From the NCBI GenBank assembly GCA_016292095.1, contig JAEFAB010000007.1, forward strand, positions 105,240 through 153,584: a stretch of DNA of 48,345 nucleotides, in the 5' to 3' direction. Source of the stretch: Eubacterium sp. (lineage in GTDB: Bacteria > Bacillota > Clostridia > Lachnospirales > Lachnospiraceae). This document shows, piece by piece, positions 1-7,405 of this stretch. Every line of letters starts with the position of its first letter. Within the stretch, counting starts at the first letter, position 1. Made by a program: the position numbers and the translations under genes. The notes beneath the pieces were generated by a model. The model was not told the DNA's origin and ran no database searches. It was given only the letters and a program-made list of their open reading frames with translations.

Positions 1-470
1 TTGTTCTGATCTTCCGGCGGAATGGTTCCGTCAATAATCGCTTCCAGATACCCTTTAATGGAAGTTAAGGGAGAACGGAAGTCATGGGAAATATTGGAGA
101 TAAACTTTTTCTGGTAATCTCTGGAATTTCCCAATTGAATTGCCATATATGTCAGGGAATTTGCCACGTCCCCCAATTCGTCATTGTTTTCAACTTTCAA
201 ATCCGCATAATCGAAATTCCCTTTTGCGTATTCCATAGCGGCAATACGAATTTCCTTTAATGGTAAATAGATGAACCAGGCAAAGTTCAGGAAAATGACA
301 AGAGAAAGAATCAGGATAATACTATAGGTGAAATAGAGATTATCGATAATACTTTCCTTGGACAGATCTTCCAAAAACAAATCCTGAAACCAAATGGAAA
401 TGAATAAAAATCCGAATATGGCAAAAAGAATATATCCAATGAAAAACTTGGTTAAAATTGAATCACGCAT
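1..470 (-). CDS. sensor histidine kinase, partial (N-terminal part)
   Basis: This reading frame runs off the left edge; about 156 N-terminal residues are visible. A first membrane helix lies at residues 9-28, followed by a very short outside loop and a second helix at about 48-68. Next come a HAMP-like linker (about 70-118) and a HisKA dimerisation helix with the phospho-acceptor His129 in the motif SHDFRSPLTSIKGYL. The ATPase domain is outside the window. The ATG overlaps the stop of the response-regulator gene as TAATG, so the two are translationally coupled and form one two-component system. The tiny extracellular loop suggests that the signal is sensed in the membrane or through a partner. 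The stimulus cannot be read from this sequence. Confidence 0.9.
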   Translation of the reverse strand, partial: MRDSILTKFFIGYILFAIFGFLFISIWFQDLFLEDLSKESIIDNLYFTYSIILILSLVIFLNFAWFIYLPLKEIRIAAMEYAKGNFDYADLKVENNDELGDVANSLTYMAIQLGNSRDYQKKFISNISHDFRSPLTSIKGYLEAIIDGTIPPEDQN

Positions 471-1180
471 TATTTGTCATGCACCTCGAATCTGTATCCT
501 ACACTCCAAACAGTTCCGATAGACCACTGGTCCGTATCTGAAATTTTTTCTCGGATACGTTTGATATGAACATCCACGGTTCTGGTATCTCCCACATATT
601 CATATCCCCAAATCTGATCCAGAAGCTGTTCTCTGGTAAATACCTGATTTGGTGATGAAGCAAGGAAATAAAGGAGTTCAATTTCTCTTGGTGTCATATC
701 CACCTGTTTTCCTTTGTAGATTACTTCGTAATTTGAAAGATTAATTTTCAAATCCTTATATTCCACGCATTTTTCTGCCGGTGCAGTAATAATCTTTGGC
801 TTTTCTGCTTCCGGATAACGGCGAAGAACGGCTTTGACTCTTGCCACAAGTTCCTTGGAATCGAAAGGCTTGATCATATAATCATCAGCGCCCAGTTCCA
901 AACCGAGAACCTTATCAAAAACTTCCGCTTTTGCTGAAAGCATAATAATCGGAACGTTGGAACTCTTTCTGATTTCTCTGCAAACTTCATATCCGTCCAT
1001 GCCCGGCAACATCAAATCCAACAAAATCAGGTTTGGTGCAAATTCCGAATATGCAACCAATGCAGCCTGACCGTCATGTTCGATTCTGGTTTCGAAGCAT
1101 TCTTTGGAAAGATACAAAGATATCAGATTTGCAATATTTTCATCGTCATCAACAATAAGAATTTTCTGTTTTCCACTCAT
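470..1180 (-). CDS. OmpR/PhoB-family response regulator
   Basis: A 236-residue two-domain transcription factor. The receiver domain (about 5-120) has the acidic pocket D11/D12, the phosphorylated D55 in LLDLMLPGMDGYEV, and the conserved lysine in IKPF. The C-terminal winged helix (about 140-232) has the family signature TREQLLDQIWGYEY followed by TVDVHIKRIREKI. An AGGAGG ribosome site sits 7 bases before the ATG. Its stop codon overlaps the start of the partner kinase. A TATAAT-like box lies on the minus strand at 1219-1214. It resembles PhoP/ResD-type regulators in layout, but the regulon is unknown. Confidence 0.95.
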   Translation of the reverse strand: MSGKQKILIVDDDENIANLISLYLSKECFETRIEHDGQAALVAYSEFAPNLILLDLMLPGMDGYEVCREIRKSSNVPIIMLSAKAEVFDKVLGLELGADDYMIKPFDSKELVARVKAVLRRYPEAEKPKIITAPAEKCVEYKDLKINLSNYEVIYKGKQVDMTPREIELLYFLASSPNQVFTREQLLDQIWGYEYVGDTRTVDVHIKRIREKISDTDQWSIGTVWSVGYRFEVHDK

Positions 1181-1250
1181 TGCAAATACCTCCTGTTAGT
1201 CAATCATAAATCTATTATAATCAATGCGGGGGCAAAAAGCACCCACAAAT

Positions 1251-3617
1251 TTATTTAAACTCTACCACAGTAGCGCCGGCACCGCCTTCGCCGTGTTCTC
1301 CGTTACGGAAAGACTTCACGTAACTGCATTTTTTCAAATAATTCTGTACGGCACTACGCAACGCACCGGTTCCTTTTCCGTGAATGACATAAACTTGAGG
1401 AAGCTTTGCAATGTAAGCGTCATCCAGATATTTCTCCAGTTCTGCCAATGCCTCGTCCACAGTTTTACCAATCAGGTTTACTTCCATTTTGACACTCAAA
1501 GATTTCTGCATCTTCATTTTTCCGGTACCGCCTTTGACATAGCCCGGAGCCTTAATGTCAGGTTCGTCAATAATTTCCAAATCTTTAATATTTACCTTGG
1601 AATTTAAAATACCCATTTTTACCGTAACAATACCGTCTTTGTTAGGAAGAGATGCAACCGTACCGTTCAGATTCATACTCAGAACCTTAACGCCGGTACC
1701 CAGTTTGAAGTCTGATGGTTTGTATTCCTTGTTTGGCGTAGCGGTCTTCAAGGTAGAAATGCTCTGATTCTTCTTCAGGGTAGAGCCGACCTTGGTACGT
1801 GCTTTTTCCATCTCACGGGTATTGCCGGATTTTCCGTACTTATTAATTGTTTTAATTGCTTCGTCGGCAGTTTCCTTTGCTTCTTTTAAAATATCGGAAG
1901 CTTCTTCTTTCGCCTTGGCAATAATTTTTTCCTTCTGTTCTTCAATTCGTTTGGTCTTCAGTTCATAATCCTTCTTCAAAGACTGAATCTGAGATTTATA
2001 AACGGAAATAGTTTCCTGATCTTTCTCAATCTGAATTCGCTGACGTTCGATCTCTGATAAGACGTCTTCAAATTGTTTGTCATCCCGATCGATTCGACCT
2101 TGGGCGTCTTCAATAATATATTCCGGAAGTCCCAGCTTCTGGGAAATTGCAAACGCATTACTCTTTCCCGGAATTCCAATCAGCAAACGATAAGTCGGCT
2201 GAAGTGTTTCTACATTAAATTCACAGCTGGCATTTTGAACCCCTTCTGTAGAAAGGGCAAACAGTTTCAACTCGCTGTAATGGGTGGTAGCCATTGTGCG
2301 GACTCCCATATTTTTCAGGAAGGACAGAATGGAAATTCCCAGAGCAGCACCTTCAACCGGATCTGTTCCGGCACCCAGTTCGTCAAAAAGAACCAGACTG
2401 TCCGGGTCTGCATTTTCCAAAATGTTTACTGTATTTACCATATGAGCCGAGAAGGTACTAAGACTCTGTTCAATACTCTGCTCGTCACCAATATCTGCAA
2501 AGACTTCTTTAAAGACCGCCAGTTTGCTGCCGTCAAAAGCGGGAATATGAAGTCCCGCCTGTCCCATCAAAGTAAGAAGCCCTACGGTTTTTAAAGAGAC
2601 GGTTTTACCGCCGGTGTTCGGTCCGGTTACGATTAACAAAACATAATCCTTGCCCAGTTCTACGTCAATCGGTACGACTTTTTTCGGATCCAATAACGGA
2701 TGACGTCCCTGCTTAATCTTAATTTGTCTCTGATCATTAAACTCTGGAGCCGTGGCTTTCATCTCCTTTGCCAGAGAGGCTCTTGCAAAAATAAAGTCCA
2801 ACTTTGTCAAAAGGTCCAAGGTACTGCGAAGTTCATAAAGATGTTCCCCGCAGGCAACACTTAAGTTTGCCAAAATGACCTGAATTTCATCCGCTTCCTT
2901 TGCATAGAGCTGTTTCAATTTATTGTTTAATTCCACAACTGCAGTCGGTTCTACAAAAAGTGTGGAACCGGAAGAGGACTGATCGTGCACAATTCCTGAC
3001 ACCTGTCCTCGATGCTCAGCCTTGACCGGAACACAGTATCTGCCATCACGCATGGTAATCAGAGAATCCTGCAAATAGGTTTTTCCCGCTTGAGAATTTA
3101 CTAATGAGGATAACTGAGTGTGAATTCTGTCGTTAGCAATTTTCATCTGTCGACGAATATTCTTTAGATTTGTAGATGCTTCATCGGAAATTTCATCTTC
3201 CGAAATAATGCAGCGGTCAATGTCGTTTTTCAGATTGGTCAAAGGCTCCAAAGCCTCAAACATTTCATCTAAACAATCCGTGCTGTCATCTTCTTTTCTG
3301 GAAAAAGTCTTTACCCGTAAAGTCGCTTTCAGCAAAGAATTGATGCGCAGCAATTCTCCGGCACCTAAGTAACTGCCGATTTCCAAACGAACAATGGATT
3401 CGGTAATGTCATTGACACCATCAAAAGAAAGACTTCCCTTTTGCCAGATTCGCTTTAATGCATCACCGGTTTCCTGCTGCATTTTCTTGATGCGATGCAA
3501 ATCCGTATCGGGAACCAACTCCCGGCAGAGTTTTTTTCCGGGTGCAGAGTAAGCTTTCTCCACCAGTAAATCTATAATTTTATTAAATTCCAGTGTTTGT
3601 AACACTTTTTCGTTCAT
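1251..3617 (-). CDS. mutS2: endonuclease MutS2 / ribosome-collision factor
   Basis: A 788-residue MutS2 of normal length. The N-terminal clamp and core regions are followed by the ABC ATPase with Walker A (GPNTGGKT, about residue 333), Walker B with LFDELGAGTDP, and the His switch in TTHYSELK. A long coiled coil (about 515-620) leads to a C-terminal Smr domain (about 705-788) with HGKGTGALR. The first Smr motif reads NLIGKT rather than the common DLHG/DLRG form. In Firmicutes, MutS2 is not a mismatch-repair protein; it limits recombination or splits collided ribosomes. It lies upstream of the two-component pair on the same strand, but the pair appears to have its own promoter. Confidence 0.96.
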   Translation of the reverse strand: MNEKVLQTLEFNKIIDLLVEKAYSAPGKKLCRELVPDTDLHRIKKMQQETGDALKRIWQKGSLSFDGVNDITESIVRLEIGSYLGAGELLRINSLLKATLRVKTFSRKEDDSTDCLDEMFEALEPLTNLKNDIDRCIISEDEISDEASTNLKNIRRQMKIANDRIHTQLSSLVNSQAGKTYLQDSLITMRDGRYCVPVKAEHRGQVSGIVHDQSSSGSTLFVEPTAVVELNNKLKQLYAKEADEIQVILANLSVACGEHLYELRSTLDLLTKLDFIFARASLAKEMKATAPEFNDQRQIKIKQGRHPLLDPKKVVPIDVELGKDYVLLIVTGPNTGGKTVSLKTVGLLTLMGQAGLHIPAFDGSKLAVFKEVFADIGDEQSIEQSLSTFSAHMVNTVNILENADPDSLVLFDELGAGTDPVEGAALGISILSFLKNMGVRTMATTHYSELKLFALSTEGVQNASCEFNVETLQPTYRLLIGIPGKSNAFAISQKLGLPEYIIEDAQGRIDRDDKQFEDVLSEIERQRIQIEKDQETISVYKSQIQSLKKDYELKTKRIEEQKEKIIAKAKEEASDILKEAKETADEAIKTINKYGKSGNTREMEKARTKVGSTLKKNQSISTLKTATPNKEYKPSDFKLGTGVKVLSMNLNGTVASLPNKDGIVTVKMGILNSKVNIKDLEIIDEPDIKAPGYVKGGTGKMKMQKSLSVKMEVNLIGKTVDEALAELEKYLDDAYIAKLPQVYVIHGKGTGALRSAVQNYLKKCSYVKSFRNGEHGEGGAGATVVEFK

Positions 3618-3657
3618 AATTATTCTCCATTCTGTTTTTTATTTCAGCCTATAGTTC

Positions 3658-3686
3658 ATTATAATAAAGTTTATTATTAAGGTAAA
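3658..3686 (-). promoter_or_regulatory. sigma-A promoter for mutS2
   Basis: On the minus strand, -35 TTTACC (3686-3681) is separated by 17 bases from a perfect -10 TATAAT (3663-3658). It is about 40 bases from the mutS2 ATG. Confidence 0.6.
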
Positions 3687-3744
3687 GGAAAAGAAAGCGA
3701 CAGTTTCTGTGCTTTTCCCGATAAAAAGTGCTTGGTCTTCATTC

Positions 3745-3773
3745 TTGTTTTTGAATATATTATCCATTATAAT
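3745..3773 (+). promoter_or_regulatory. sigma-A promoter for yhaM-rlmD
   Basis: -35 TTGTTT (3745-3750), a 17-base spacer and a perfect -10 TATAAT (3768-3773). The predicted start of transcription falls at about 3780, directly at a stem-loop. Confidence 0.6.
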
Positions 3774-3778
3774 AGGAG

Positions 3779-3805
3779 CAGTGGTTCGCGGAATCACTGT
3801 TTTTT
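3779..3805 (+). terminator. stem-loop plus T-run at the yhaM transcript 5' end
   Basis: An 8-bp stem (3779-3786 with 3792-3799, one G-T pair) with a 5-base loop is followed by six T. It has intrinsic-terminator form but lies at the predicted +1 of the yhaM promoter. It could be a 5'-stabilising hairpin, an attenuator, or a stop for transcription entering from upstream. Confidence 0.5.
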
Positions 3806-3831
3806 AAATTAAAAGATAGAAAGAGGAAGCT

Positions 3832-4782
3832 ATGAAGTTTATTGAAGCATTACGTGAAGGGGAAAGAATTCAGGAAGTATATTTATGTAAACAGAAGACA
3901 ACGGCAATGACAAAGACCGGAAAAGAATATGAAAATGTAATCTTGCAGGATAAGACCGGTTCTTTGGATGCTAAAATCTGGGATCCGGGTTCTATGGGCA
4001 TTGATGATTTTGATGCATTGGATTATGTGGAAGTCGGAGGTGATGTTACATTATTCAATGGACAGCTTCAGCTTAGCATAAAACGTGTCAGAAAAATTGC
4101 AGAATCTGATATTAATCCGGCAGACTATCTGCCATGTACAGATAAAGATATGGATGAAATGATGGCAGAGCTGTTAAAGTTTATTGTCTCCATGGAAAAC
4201 CCATATTTTAAGCAGTTGCTTACAAAACTTTTTGTGGAAAACAAAGAATTTGCAGAAGCATTTAAAAAGCATTCAGCTGCAAAGAGTGTTCACCATGGAT
4301 TTATTGGGGGACTTTTGGAACATACATTGTCCGTGACAAATCTTTGCGAGTTTTACACCAAGCAGTATCCGGTATTAAACCATGATTTGCTGATTACGGC
4401 GGCAATGTGTCATGATATTGGAAAAGTTTACGAATTGTCGGACTTCCCAATGAACGATTATACCGATGCAGGACAGCTTTTAGGACATATTGTTATGGGG
4501 TCTGAAATGGTTAGTGACGTAATTAAGACCATTCCGAATTTCCCAAGAAAAATGGCAAATGAGTTGAAACATTGTATTTTGGCTCATCATGGTGAATTGG
4601 AATATGGTTCTCCAAAGAAACCGGCACTGATTGAGGCATTGGCGTTGAACTTTGCAGACAATACCGATGCAAAACTGGAGACTATGACAGAAATCTTTAA
4701 CAGCAATATAACAGCCACAGATGAACAGTGGTTAGGCTATAACAGATTGTTGGAATCCAATGTACGAAAGACCAGCAAATAG
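3832..4782 (+). CDS. yhaM: 3'-5' exoribonuclease YhaM family
   Basis: A 316-residue protein that matches Bacillus YhaM (about 314 residues) in length and domain order. An N-terminal OB-fold nucleic-acid-binding domain (about 15-95) is followed by an HD phosphohydrolase domain (about 160-290). The metal-binding residues appear as HHGFIGGLLEHT, MCHDIGK and LAHHGE. It degrades RNA and single-stranded DNA from the 3' end in the cytosol. A GAGGAAG ribosome site precedes the ATG. rlmD follows 22 bases downstream, so the two are likely co-transcribed. Confidence 0.92.
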   Translation: MKFIEALREGERIQEVYLCKQKTTAMTKTGKEYENVILQDKTGSLDAKIWDPGSMGIDDFDALDYVEVGGDVTLFNGQLQLSIKRVRKIAESDINPADYLPCTDKDMDEMMAELLKFIVSMENPYFKQLLTKLFVENKEFAEAFKKHSAAKSVHHGFIGGLLEHTLSVTNLCEFYTKQYPVLNHDLLITAAMCHDIGKVYELSDFPMNDYTDAGQLLGHIVMGSEMVSDVIKTIPNFPRKMANELKHCILAHHGELEYGSPKKPALIEALALNFADNTDAKLETMTEIFNSNITATDEQWLGYNRLLESNVRKTSK

Positions 4783-4804
4783 ATTGAAAAGTTAGGAGAT
4801 TAAC

Positions 4805-6238
4805 GTGTTCAAAAAGAATGATGAATTAGAGTTATTAATTTCAGACTTGGGAACTACAGGAGAGGGCATAGGGCGTGTAGACGGCTATGTCCTTTTTGTC
4901 AAAGATACGGTTATTGGAGACCGGGTTCGAGTGAAAGTGATGAAGGCAAAGAAGAACTACGGCTATGCCCGCCTGATAGAACTTCTGGAGCCGTCACCAA
5001 ATCGTGTTGAGGCACCTTGTCCGGTGGCACGCAGTTGTGGCGGTTGTCAGATTCAGTTTATGAATTATCAGGAACAGCTTCGTTTTAAAGAAGCTAAAGT
5101 GTTCAATAACATTAAGCGTATTGGCGGGATTGATTCCTTTGAAATGGAGCCAATCATCGGAATGGAAGAACCGTTCCATTACCGAAATAAAGCACAGTTC
5201 CCGGTGGGACTGGATAAGGACGGAAACATTGTCAGCGGATTCTATGCCGGAAGAACCCATTCCATTATTGATATGGAACATTGTATGTTGGGAATCTGTC
5301 CGGAAGGTCAGGATGTTAACGGAGAGATTATGAAACTCATCAAGGTCTTTATGAAACAAATGGGGATTAAACCTTATGATGAGAAAACCGGTAAGGGATT
5401 GGTGCGTCATGTGCTGATTCGAATCGGAAAAACCACAGGGCAGCTGATGGTATGCATTGTAATTAACGGCAGAAAACTTCCACAGGCAAATATTCTTGTA
5501 GATGCTTTGAAGGACATTCCGGGAATGACAGATATTTCCCTTAGTGTTAATACGCAGAGGAACAATGTCATTATGGGGACGGAAATTATTTCCCTTTTCG
5601 GACCGGGATATATTGAAGACTATATCGGTTCTGTAAAGTTCCGTATTTCTCCGCTGTCTTTCTTCCAGGTGAATCCGGAACAGACAGAGAAACTCTACAA
5701 CAAAGCTTTGGAATATGCTGAACTTACCGGCAATGAAACTGTTTGGGATTTGTACTGCGGCATAGGAAGTATTTCTCTGTTCCTGGCGCAAAAGGCAAAG
5801 AAGGTTTTAGGCGTGGAAATTGTTCCGGAAGCAATTGAAGATGCAAAAGTGAATGCGAAGATTAATGGCATTGAGAATGCAGAATTCTTTGTAGGAGCGG
5901 CAGAAGAAGTTGTTCCGAAATATTTTAAGGAACATCCGGATGCACCGGAGTGTCAGCCGGATGTCATTGTAGTGGATCCTCCACGAAAAGGATGCGACGA
6001 AAAACTTCTGGAAACGATGGTATTGATGAAGCCGGCAAGAATTGTCTATGTTAGCTGTGACAGTGCCAGTCTCGCAAGGGATTTGAAATGGCTCTCCGCA
6101 AAAGGATATCAAGTAGAAAAGGTAACGCCATGTGATCAATTTGGGCAAACTGTGCATGTGGAAACAGTCGCACTTTTGACTAAAAATGGTCCGTATGAAT
6201 CTTGCTGTTCTTACGATATTCACCGGGTGTCATACTGA
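4805..6238 (+). CDS. rlmD: 23S rRNA (uracil-5-)-methyltransferase, RumA/RlmCD family
   Basis: A 477-residue class I methyltransferase. A TRAM RNA-binding domain occupies about 1-60. The iron-sulfur cysteines follow as CPVARSCGGC (C-x6-C-G-G-C). The SAM-binding motif is WDLYCGIGSISLF, with DPPRKGC and the nucleophile cysteine in YVSCDSASLARDL. The start is GTG with AGGAGA at good spacing; no better ATG exists. Homologues normally end near VETVALL. Here about 19 extra residues continue antisense into the 3' end of the AraC gene, so the natural C-terminus has probably been replaced by foreign DNA. Whether it acts on U747, U1939 or both cannot be read here. Confidence 0.93.
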   Translation: MFKKNDELELLISDLGTTGEGIGRVDGYVLFVKDTVIGDRVRVKVMKAKKNYGYARLIELLEPSPNRVEAPCPVARSCGGCQIQFMNYQEQLRFKEAKVFNNIKRIGGIDSFEMEPIIGMEEPFHYRNKAQFPVGLDKDGNIVSGFYAGRTHSIIDMEHCMLGICPEGQDVNGEIMKLIKVFMKQMGIKPYDEKTGKGLVRHVLIRIGKTTGQLMVCIVINGRKLPQANILVDALKDIPGMTDISLSVNTQRNNVIMGTEIISLFGPGYIEDYIGSVKFRISPLSFFQVNPEQTEKLYNKALEYAELTGNETVWDLYCGIGSISLFLAQKAKKVLGVEIVPEAIEDAKVNAKINGIENAEFFVGAAEEVVPKYFKEHPDAPECQPDVIVVDPPRKGCDEKLLETMVLMKPARIVYVSCDSASLARDLKWLSAKGYQVEKVTPCDQFGQTVHVETVALLTKNGPYESCCSYDIHRVSY

Positions 6239-7238
6239 ATTTTTTCTTAAATAATCTGTTGAAATGTTCAACGTTAGTATAGCCGATGTCTTCGCTGATT
6301 TCGGCTATTGTTTTGTTTGTGTTACTTAAGAAAAACATAGCCATTTTGAAACGAATATTTTGAAGGAGTTCCGTAAAGGATTTTCCGGTATTTTTTTTGA
6401 TGAGTCTGGAACAATACCCTTCTGAAAAATGAAAATGTCCAGCTAGATTTCTAAGAGTTATAGACTCATAGTTGTCACTTATATACGATAAAATATTTGA
6501 AAATTCATTGGAACTGGTAGAAATCGCCTTGGAAAGCTGAATATTATTTTCGTACAGCTGAAGAAGTTTGGAAAAAAGAACAAGTATGGATCCGTCGAGA
6601 ACATCTTCATAGTATTTCTTTTTTTCCAAATATTCTTGTAGTATGGATAGAACCAGATTCATTATTTGCACATCTTTATTGGTGTCGATTACTAAATAAG
6701 TGTTTTTGTTATTGGTATATAGGCTGTTGTTAAAAAAAGTTGAAATTGCATTGGTTTTTCGAAGAACATTAAAAAAAATATCCTCAAAAGTGCTTTGTCG
6801 AATAAGAATATTGAGGACTATGCTATCATCAAATACTGAAATAGAGTGAACGGAGTTCGGAGCAACAAGGCAGAATTGTCCTTCCCCGAGATTGATATCC
6901 GTATGGCTAATATGCTGCATACATTTACCTTTTAAGACATAAATCATCTCAAAGAGCAAATGTTTGTGAGCAAAAACGGGGGTGTATCTGTTATGTTTAG
7001 TTATAACAATATTGTTGGAGTTTTCGCCCTGAAAAAAATTGGCATCAGAAATAACCGTTGGAAGAAATCCCCCCTGATCTTCAGGCGTAATCTTTTTTAG
7101 GTAATATTCATAATCTCCGTGTATATCCTTAATTAAATCGTGAAAAGTTTTCCCCCTCTTTTGATATTCATAGTACTGTTTATATAATAGTTCATCCTCA
7201 TTGTAGTCATAGAGAAAAGATTGCAAAATATCTTTCAT
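6180..7238 (-). CDS. AraC-family transcriptional regulator
   Basis: A 352-residue protein. An N-terminal cupin-like sensor region (about 70-160, with HKHLLFEMIYVLKG) is followed by a C-terminal pair of helix-turn-helix motifs (about 250-345). These include LRNLAGHFHFSEGYCSRLIKK and the family signature IGYTNVEHFNRLFKKKFSMTPGEYRK. It is transcribed away from the beta-glucanase operon and probably controls it in response to a saccharide, as is usual for this arrangement. The ribosome site TAGGAG lies just before the ATG. Its 3' end overlaps rlmD by 59 bases in the opposite direction. Confidence 0.92.
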   Translation of the reverse strand: MKDILQSFLYDYNEDELLYKQYYEYQKRGKTFHDLIKDIHGDYEYYLKKITPEDQGGFLPTVISDANFFQGENSNNIVITKHNRYTPVFAHKHLLFEMIYVLKGKCMQHISHTDINLGEGQFCLVAPNSVHSISVFDDSIVLNILIRQSTFEDIFFNVLRKTNAISTFFNNSLYTNNKNTYLVIDTNKDVQIMNLVLSILQEYLEKKKYYEDVLDGSILVLFSKLLQLYENNIQLSKAISTSSNEFSNILSYISDNYESITLRNLAGHFHFSEGYCSRLIKKNTGKSFTELLQNIRFKMAMFFLSNTNKTIAEISEDIGYTNVEHFNRLFKKKFSMTPGEYRKNSKIHTDHF

Positions 7239-7274
7239 AATTTACTCCTAAAAATAAATGTTTTTATCAAGATA

Positions 7275-7304
7275 AGTATAGCATCGCAGGTCATAAAATA
7301 TCAA
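7275..7304 (-). promoter_or_regulatory. promoter for the AraC-type gene
   Basis: On the minus strand, -35 TTGATA (7304-7299), an 18-base spacer and an extended -10 TGC-TATACT (-10 at 7280-7275). The 167-base divergent region is very AT-rich and should contain the operators for both directions. I could not pick a convincing plus-strand -35/-10 pair. Confidence 0.5.
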
Positions 7305-7405
7305 TAAAAATGATTATATATATCAATATGAGAATTACAAATTTATGAGTAAAATAAAAATAAGGTAGCAGAGTAGGATTGAAATATGGGAAAAAGGAGT
7401 AGAAG

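Noticed and set aside
1224-1607. Plus-strand ORFs inside mutS2 and other antisense ORFs across the window
   Set aside because: They are mirror frames of well-supported genes, without ribosome sites or domain motifs.
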